Source: Desmodus rotundus (Eukaryota > Chordata > Mammalia > Chiroptera > Phyllostomidae). From it: a DNA stretch of 64,000 nucleotides. Shown piece after piece: positions 56,870-64,000 of this stretch. The notes below the pieces were generated by a model. That model was given only the letters and a program-made list of their open reading frames with translations, was not told where the DNA came from and made no database searches. Each line of letters starts with the position of its first letter. Within the stretch, counting starts at the first letter, position 1. The stretch is from contig NC_071393.1 of the NCBI RefSeq assembly GCF_022682495.2, positions 112,484,239 to 112,548,238 on the forward strand, written 5' to 3'. Made by a program: the position numbers and the translations under genes.

Positions 56870-57015
56870 AATTTATCTTTTTTGTTCTCACAGTAGCCCT
56901 GTCCTTGATATATAGATAAATGAAGCCCATAGAGGTTAAGGGATTTGCTCACTGTCACACAACTTCTAAGTGGAGGTTCAGGTATTTGAGTTCAAGGCCA
57001 GTGTTCTTTCTAGCA
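56870..57015 (-). mobile_element. MIR SINE, antisense
   Basis: AGATAAATGAAGCCCATAGA, GGTTAAGGGATTTGCTCACT, GTCACACAACTTCTAAGTGG and TTTGAGTTCAAGGCCAGTGT, in reversed MIR order. Confidence 0.82.
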
Positions 57016-58209
57016 CATGCACATAATTATATGTTAATATGTAAATTATTTTATGAATCGTTTAAATAATTCCCCTCCCTCCCTCCCACAAATCTGTTGA
57101 GTTCCTCTATGTTACAGGCACGGAGAGTCTCCACTGAGAGCTCTTCTAGCATGGGCTCTACGGGGTAGACTCAGCTGCTGGTGACTGACAGTTTCCAGAG
57201 TACCCTTCCCCTGGAGATGTGGCTAGGCCACCGCAGTGTGTCTTTCTCACAGACGGAGAGTCACGGGTGAGGTAGGTGTCTCCGTGGTCACGATGAAGCT
57301 CGGGCACGTTGTGCTGCAGGCTGTTGGCCACTCTCTTCCCCAGGTATTTCGCTTCTATTTCCCATCTTATCAGGCACACGAGTGATTTATGGTGAAAATC
57401 TGCGACTAACCAAGTCTAAAAGAGCTCCTTCAACGACTGCAAAATAAAAATGCTGAGGGAAAGCATGGTGTCATAGTTTAATTGGCAGCACTTTTAATAT
57501 CTTTGTGTTACATAAAATAACAGTGTGCCTTAGACGCAGGGATGTTGTAAGTTGGGTTATGTAGTAGGTGCCCCAACTTAGTTCTGGTGCTGTGGGTGTG
57601 AGAGTGAACAAGAGTCAAAGCCCTGGCTGTGCAGGTTGGCTGTGGGGAGAGTCCTTTACATGTCATTCAGGGACCTAGTGACTGCCACTTTTCTGTCATC
57701 AGCCTAGGCTTCCCAGGTTGCCCTGGGGTCATCGTCTTGAGCCACCCAGAAGGATTTCTTTTTCCTCTTTGTGCCTGGAGGTGGCCCGGAGCACCTCTTC
57801 TCTCATTTAATTGGCTGAAACTCAGTCACATGGCCATGTTCCACTCCAGGGGATTCTGGGAAATGTAGTCCGGCTGAGTGCCCAGGGAAGAAAGGTAGCT
57901 ATTGAGGCTGAGGAGCTGCATCAGTCTGCCGCCTAGTGTGAGCAGCACTGTGGAGGTGGCAGAGATCCCAGCAGCCCAGAGCCTCCCCGAAGAAAAGAAA
58001 TGGAAAACACCAGCCTGCCCTCGGGTCACCGTTTCTGGGGACGCTGTCCTGAATATCAGGCACGTCACTGACTAGGAAGATGTATATGACAGAATGGTAA
58101 CCCCACAGGTAACCAGGTTTTAACAGTTAATGGAATCGGTGGCGTTTAATCCTGAACCATGAATCTCTACCTGAGACATCTTGGGCAGAAGGGATCTTTT
58201 CAGGAGTGT

Positions 58210-58350
58210 TTGTAAGGCGCGTCACTTAGCCCAGGCGGCGGCGCCACGCTGCGGGACGGAGCGCTTGCTCAGGGGGTGCGTGCTGGACTGGGGGCGCAGG
58301 GCGCCAGCCTCGGGCCCAGCGCGGAGCCAGGCCGGGCGCAGAGGCGGTCA
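58210..58350. promoter_or_regulatory. Isolated CpG-rich patch
   Basis: A short block dense in CpG (GGCGCGTCACTTAGCC to GGCGCAGAGGCGGTCAG) lies in otherwise CpG-poor intergenic DNA. It could be an orphan CpG island, enhancer or start of a noncoding RNA. No splice or gene structure is visible. Confidence 0.35.
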
Positions 58351-58682
58351 GAAGTCCCGGGAGGAGTTCGGTGTTCACCGGTGACAAGCCGTGAGACTTG
58401 GGCAAGTTACATTGAATTCTCCAGGTGTGTGTGCATTCCTCAAAAATAAATGCAGCCCTCAGGCCTCCCGTTCCTGCCTCCCCGGCTGTGGAGACGGTCC
58501 AGAGAGGCCGTCGTAGGGCAAAGCTTCGGACAAACGCTGTATGGTGCTGGCGGGACAGCGCAGGGCCTGCGCTCCGAGCGACCCCCACACCCTCCCTGAG
58601 TGAACCACGATGGCTTTGCTTACGTCCCTGCGTCCCGCCTGTCGCTTCTAAGCCACCTGTTGGAAAGCCTTTGCCTGTCCTT

Positions 58683-58735
58683 CTGCCACAGACACACGCA
58701 TGCACACACGCGCGCGTGCACACACACGCACAGTG
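58683..58735. repeat. Alternating CA/CG (purine-pyrimidine) stretch
   Basis: An imperfect run of CA, CG and TG steps including CACACGCGCGCGTGCACACA. It is of the type able to form Z-DNA. Confidence 0.8.
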
Positions 58736-59827
58736 CAGTTTGTTCCGTTTGACGTTCAGGGTAAAGCCTCCAAGTCAGGGCGGAGGCCCGTCACCACGGG
58801 GAGTCCTCGGGGAAGGGCGGGAAGCTGGGGGCCGTGTGACCAGGGAATGCAGCCTCGGGAAGCGGGGCTGGCAGTGCCAGGAGGAGCCCACGTGCCAGGC
58901 GCAGCGGCAGCGGCTTTGTCTCCCTCCTCAGGCCAGCGTCGCGGGTCGGTTCCTTTCTGTCCCTCCGCCGGTCTTCACATGAACCGTTTCTGTCAATCCC
59001 TGGATCCTGCGACATATTCCGAAGCTCCAGGCCTTTGGGGCCGTACTGTCTCCTCTTGCCCCTCTCGCAGTTCCCGGAGGGGAGTAACCATATGAGTCCC
59101 CCCATGTCAGGGTTATGCAACTTACGGCATAGAGAGGGGAAGGGTTTCTTCAGCCGGGAGGTGGATGGGCGGTGACCGAGAAGAATTCACTCGGAAAGAC
59201 AGAGGGCCTGTCAGGATACTTGTGGTGACAGAACACGTGGCTTACCAGGTTGGGACGGACTCTGAATCAAAGTGTCATTAGCCACCGGAACCAGGACCTG
59301 CGGGCCGGACCTGGGGGCTCTGCCATTGGGACGTTGCCTCTCTCTCTGCTTGTCTTTGCTTCTCTTTGTGTTGACCTTGCTCTCTTGCCTTGCAAACACA
59401 GGATCTGGAGAGGTCATGGCCAGGGGCAGCCCCTGCTTGGCACCCCGGAGGCAAGAGAGAGCTCCTTCCTTGAGGTTCCCTGTACTCCTCCCGGGGATAA
59501 ATTGGTCCTGCAGCTCAGGTCCTACGCCCACCGCTTGGCTGAGTCGCTGTAGTGGGCGGGGAGGATGCGGATGTGTAACTGCCCAGGCAATCCACCACTA
59601 CTGGGGAGAATGTGTGCGGAGGGCGGGTGCAGAGGAGTGAGTGCGTGTGCGTGGGTGTGCAATCCCCCGGGACGGGGGTGAGCAATGTGGAGGAGCAGCG
59701 GCAGCAGCAGAACAACGTCTTCCCTTGGCTCCGGCAGCTTCCTGACGGCTGGGTGAGCGATGGTGGCGGTGGCAAGAGCCTGATGCGATCTTAGGGAAAA
59801 GAGTGAAGCTACAATGTTTTCAATGAT

Positions 59828-60058
59828 GTATTTTTTTAAGATTTTGTTTATTTATTTTTAGAGAGAGGGGAAGGGAGGGAGAAAGAAAAGGAGAGAAACA
59901 TTGATGTGCAAGAGAAACATCGATTGGTTGCCTCTTGCACGCCCCCAGCCAGGGGCCTGACCCACAGCCCAGGCCTGTGCCCCGACTGGGAATCAAACAG
60001 GGTGACCTTTCGGTTTGCGGGGCAACGCCCAACCCACTGAGCCGCACCACTCAGGACT
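59828..60058 (-). mobile_element. VES SINE, antisense
   Basis: From TTTTTTTAAGATTTTGTTTA through GGGAAGGGAGGGAGAAAG, the body, and GGGAATCAAACAGGGTGACC to CCACTGAGCCGCACCACTCA. It is a full-length reverse copy. A possible short flanking duplication is AATGAT(G/A)T. Confidence 0.92.
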
Positions 60059-63028
60059 TGAATGATATTTGCCTGTAGATGAGATGAGTCCTTTCTTGCT
60101 AAGAGCTGAAGAACGGCAAAGCCCAGCTGTTTGGGCCCATCTCGTGCTGAGTGGAGGGGTGTGGGGTTGAGTGTGGGTCTCCTTCCCTGAGATGGCAGGG
60201 AGCACTGGCACCAGCTCTGCCATCGCAGCGGGTTGAGCAGAGAAAATCCTTGGGGGCTTCACAGGATAATAGTGAGAAAAATTCCAGAAATGCTCCACCA
60301 GTCCTCCCAATGCCACAGGAAAGGGACACCATTAGTTTGAGATTCCAGGCTCTCATCTGCCTTGTGAGGGAAAACTTGCAAAGGGTCCTTCCTGGGAGGA
60401 GTCTGGCCTCTTTGTGTAGACTGCAGAGGTGGAGCTCAGGAGAGGCCACCAAGTCCTTGCTTTCCTTATCTCTCCCTTGGAGGCCCTCGGTGGCCCGCCA
60501 GGGGGCATCACACACCCTTCCCCAGCAATCCCTCAGCTTCCCTCCGAGGGTCCTCTTCTTCCCTCCTATAGCTGAACTGGTCTCCCTATATTCAGTGAGG
60601 TGGCGGCCCTCACCCCAATCCACCCTCAGAATTCAAAAACAGAATAAGAAAAAAACAACTATGTCACTATTAAATTTTGTGCCTCTCCCCACCCTCCTGC
60701 ACCCACAAAAAGGCAGGCAGTATTAGCGCAGAGCCTGGCCCTCCAAATGCTTGCGGAATGGACCCCCTGCGCACAGCACAAGTGAGCAGGTCTGTCTGCA
60801 GTGGTGACTCCAAAACAGGAAGCCTGGTGAAGTGGGAGTGGAAGGGAGCCTTCTTCTGGGAGCAGGTAGGGTGTCAGCAGGTGGGCTGGGTAGAGCAGAG
60901 TTTGAAAATACGTCCAATATTCTAATATAATTTAATTAGAAAATAATAATAAGAATCCAGCATTTTTGTCATCAAACCACAGATAGCAGTAAAGCTTCAC
61001 CGAATCTTTGTGGATGGGCTATGAGTTTTAAAATGCTGACGGTCAGGGCCTAAGAGATCATTTGCTGTCGGTCCCTAGGCTTGGGAGGACGAAGTCTGTC
61101 CTGAAGGATGCGCCTGGTCCTTGACACAGTGACCACAGCTTGGCCCCTCACAGAAAGAACTACTCCTTGGGGCTGGAAGCCTGGGAATGGGGTGGGGCAG
61201 TTTTTGGAGTTTGGGTCACAGTAAATCTTATTAAGGAGACCGATGACCCACGTGGCAAAACCACCAGGTAAACTGCAATCTAAATTGTGTGTTTTCTTGG
61301 CAGAACGGTTCACGGAGGACAGAAAAAGGAGAGGCACAGCATGGGAGAGTGACTATTCCCATGCAATAAGGACTCAGGGCTCCCGAGACACCCAGAGCGC
61401 AAGAGACCAGATGAGACGGGCAGGGGAGGCAATCACCCTGCAGCTGTGATGGAGCAGGCGGTTGCCCCGTGAGGGTGACCAGTTCCCTCCAGCTGCATTC
61501 TTTTTACAAGGGAACCTTCCGGCTCCTCACGGTGTCCCTCGGGTGGATTTATGCCATCTCGGAAGGGTGTGCGCTTTGTGCACAGGAGCGTGCGTTTCCG
61601 TCGTGATGGGTGCATCGGCATCTGCGCTGGGGGCTGACTGACGTGAACCTCTCCCTGGGCGGATCGGTTTCTGAAAGGGTTTTTGGAACTGTGGAGCCAG
61701 GCTGGGCGTTGTGGTGCCTCCACCGAGGCGTGGGGGATGCCAGGTGCCTGGCTGGAGGAGGCCGCGGGACTCTTCCGGAACAAGCATGCTATCTGTCTGC
61801 AGCAGCGAACCTGTTCCAGATTGTCGGCCACCACGTGTCATTGCTCAGGGTGTCGCAGGAGTGTGCTTTGTTCCCCACAAGCATTTAGCAGCTTGCAGGC
61901 AGGGGCTGTACTTCACACACAGCGTGCCCCTCCAGGGGGCCTGCTGCAGCCAGGACATTATGCTCACCGTCCATCTCCAGTGCAGACAGGGCTTACTGAA
62001 ACGGCCGATGGCCCCAGCCATGCGGGCAGGTTCCTGGCTCTTGAGAGCGCACTTTCACCTCCATTGCCTCAGCTTACCCTCCTCCACCCACCAGTCACCT
62101 CCTGAAGAAACAGAGGCTGGTGCTTTTACGGTTTCCATTTTAAAGACAGAAAATAGACATCGGAGAGGGCTGGCTTCAAGAGAAGCTTGAAATCCCACCC
62201 CGCCTAGCCCTAAGGGATAGGACGATGCGAGGAGCAGTGATGGACATCGCTCTGGGCCCACAGCAGGGCAGGCTGCCTCCTCGGGCTCCTCTCCGAGCCC
62301 AGGACTTGCCTCCCAGAGGGAGTGCGACGTGTGTGGACTGGGCCCGCTCTGCCTGCATCTTGGACGGGAATTCTTGCTCACGTTTCCTTAACACATTTTT
62401 CCTGGGACTCATTTTTCCTTAAGTAGTTTTGTGGATTCAAGAGAAGAAAAACAAGCTCCTTAAATGATGCCTCCGCTTGCATGAAATTTTCTTACAAAGG
62501 GCAGCTCAGTCCACTGGGACAAATAAGCTTCAGAAATAAAGAGTTTGCTTTTTCTGTTTTTCCTGTGATAGGATAGGGTTAGAGGACACAGGGACTCTGA
62601 TCAGATACTGTTACCCTGTCCTTACCCTCCTCACACCACACATGTGACCTGCCCATGGTCCCGCTTCCACAAAAGGTAGGACTGGGGCTGGGATTCAGCC
62701 TTTGGAGCCAAGTCTCTGCCTCTTCTAGTCCGAGACAGTGTCAAGCCCTGATTGGGGGTGGAGGGTGCGGTGGTCCTACAGCCTCGAACGTTCTGTGAGG
62801 AGCTTTACGCACTGACTGCGGGTTCCTCCCTAAACGCCACACCCCAGTGTTGACTTTCCTACACTGCCCCAGTGGCCCGTCACCCGAGGCAGCTCCCACA
62901 CCCTGACCACACTGTTCCCCCAGAGCTTGTTACCCAGCGTGAGTAAAGTCCCGGGAGCACCTAAGACTGCTTGGAGCAGGAAATTATTCTATATCTAACT
63001 TTCCTCCCCCTCCTCTCCCTCCCTCCCT

Positions 63029-63092
63029 GTCCTCCTTCCTTTTATCTTTCCTTCCCTCCCTGTCCTCCTTCCTTTTATCTTTCCTTCCCTCC
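63029..63092. repeat. Tandem pair, period 32 bp
   Basis: The 32-bp unit beginning TGTCCTCCTTCCTTTTATCT occurs at 63029 and 63061 with no visible difference, inside a longer C/T-rich tract (63001-63110). Confidence 0.9.
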
Positions 63093-64000
63093 CTCTTTCC
63101 TCTGGTCCATTCAAATCTGAGCACAGTCCCAGTGACAGGCTATCTGCTGTCTCCTGTAGGATAAAAAGCATCAGAAACCAAATACTTCCCCTGAGTTGCG
63201 AGCCATGCTGAATTATTCATAGACCCGATCCACTGCAAATTTCAGAGTGGTTTTTCCTCAAGGTCGTGGTTGTGAGGCTATGGGATGAAAGGGTTGATGA
63301 ACATACTTAACATTCATGGAGGTCAGAAATGCTGTCAGCAGTCAGAGACAGTCCAAGGTCTCCGTCTCACAAGGCCCTGGGCCAAGCACAGTGAAGAGAA
63401 ATTCTCTGTGCAGAGGCTCACACAACCTTAGCCTTGCGTGGGTGGAACCCTGGTCTCCCTGAATTCTTCAGCCAGTGGTTGGATGAATTAAACACACCAG
63501 CAGAGAGCTGGCCTCACCCAACCTCTGCATCTGTGTGGACTCCGTCTCCCTCTTAGCTGGACCATTGAGAAGGGGACCAGGGTACCCAGAGTTTTCTGAC
63601 AGACACCAGCTGGGCGTGGTGAGCGCCCCAGCCCTGAAAGTGTTCAGGGTGGCAATGATGAGCAACCAGCAGGCGTGCTGTGGGCGGGGCTCCTGCTTTT
63701 GGTGGGGGTTGGACTAGCTGCGTGTGGATGATCATTCAAACCATCCTGTGGACCAGTTTGGGGATCAAGATCATCCTCACCCTGAGCATCTTGAGAGTCT
63801 AGAGTTCAACTACAAAAAATAAGTTGGTCTCAAAGCAAAATCTGAACTTTGATTCTCTTAGACTCAAAAATGGTTGGCTTTATCAGATGTTGTTTTTTAG
63901 GTTCATCTGCCAAATATCATCAATCCCCTCCCTGCCCCCAAATCTTCATTTATTCTCTGCAGTGCCCCCACGGTTGTCTCCATTCTGCTAGTGACTCCTG

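Larger units (their letters stand above)
52826..64000. other. Intergenic region downstream of PLEKHD1
   Basis: No further gene is recognised. It holds a polypyrimidine tract (54852-54980), a CCAAT/RFX-like cluster (54999-55037), an antisense L1 (56125-56480), an antisense MIR (56870-57015), a CpG-rich patch (58210-58350), an alternating CA/CG stretch (58683-58735), an antisense VES (59828-60058), a MIR-like piece (about 62630-62740) and a 32-bp tandem pair (63029-63092). Long open frames here are in GC-rich DNA and show no domain or codon pattern of a gene. In human the next gene is CCDC177, not reached here. Confidence 0.6.

Noticed and set aside
58425..58982. 185-codon open frame downstream of the CpG patch
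   Set aside because: It crosses the CA/CG repeat and reads as low-complexity Arg/Pro/His-rich sequence. Overlapping frames on both strands are equally open.
60151..60726. 191-codon (+) and 174-codon (-, 60099-60623) open frames
   Set aside because: They overlap each other on opposite strands and resemble no family I recognise; a chance event in GC-rich DNA is more likely.
63001..63110. Possible CRISPR-like or phased repeat array
   Set aside because: It is a simple C/T-rich tandem duplication with no unique spacers, in a mammalian genome.

Overview
The window is nuclear DNA from a placental mammal, almost certainly a bat. The evidence is a set of eight tRNA-derived SINE copies (head resembling GCCCTGGCTGGTGTGGCTC, T/C-rich body, A-rich tail) that I recognise as the chiropteran VES family, together with long ORF1-only L1 relatives (HAL1 type). 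Genes are split by GT-AG introns; no prokaryotic, organellar or viral gene set is present. I saw no Helibat or piggyBat DNA transposon, but that is weak evidence about the bat lineage.

Two protein-coding genes lie on the + strand, in the order known from human chromosome 14q24. (1) SLC39A9 (ZIP9, a Zrt/Irt-like zinc transporter): five coding exons at 3990-17609 encode residues about 69-307 of a 307-residue protein; the 5' exons lie upstream of the window. (2) PLEKHD1 (PH domain plus coiled coil): thirteen coding exons at 28860-51632 join with consistent phases into 1,521 nt, i.e. 506 residues plus stop, the length known for the human protein. Its promoter is a CpG island at about 27585-29035 with three CCAAT/ATTGG boxes, a GC box and no TATA box.

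Layout: 1-3989 is SLC39A9 intron filled with antisense L1; 3990-17609 is SLC39A9 exons and repeat-rich introns; 17610 to about 21360 is the likely long 3'UTR; about 21360-27585 is intergenic DNA with old L1 and MIR remnants; 27585-29035 is the CpG island; 29009-51462 is PLEKHD1 introns with MIR, L1, VES, a minisatellite and a split old repeat; 51633 to about 52825 is the likely PLEKHD1 3'UTR; the rest to 64000 is intergenic, with L1, MIR and one VES copy, a polypyrimidine tract, a CCAAT/RFX-like cluster and an isolated CpG-rich patch near 58200-58350. I find no further gene there.

The two genes are neighbours with no shared pathway visible in the sequence. I found no previously undescribed multi-gene system. 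The most interesting structure is a pair of similar HAL1 elements in opposite orientation (6541-8697 and 12436-14994) that bracket the two short SLC39A9 exons carrying the metal-site motifs, an arrangement known to favour exon circularisation, RNA editing or exon skipping. Repeat-family names and comparisons with human proteins come from recognition and memory, not database searches.
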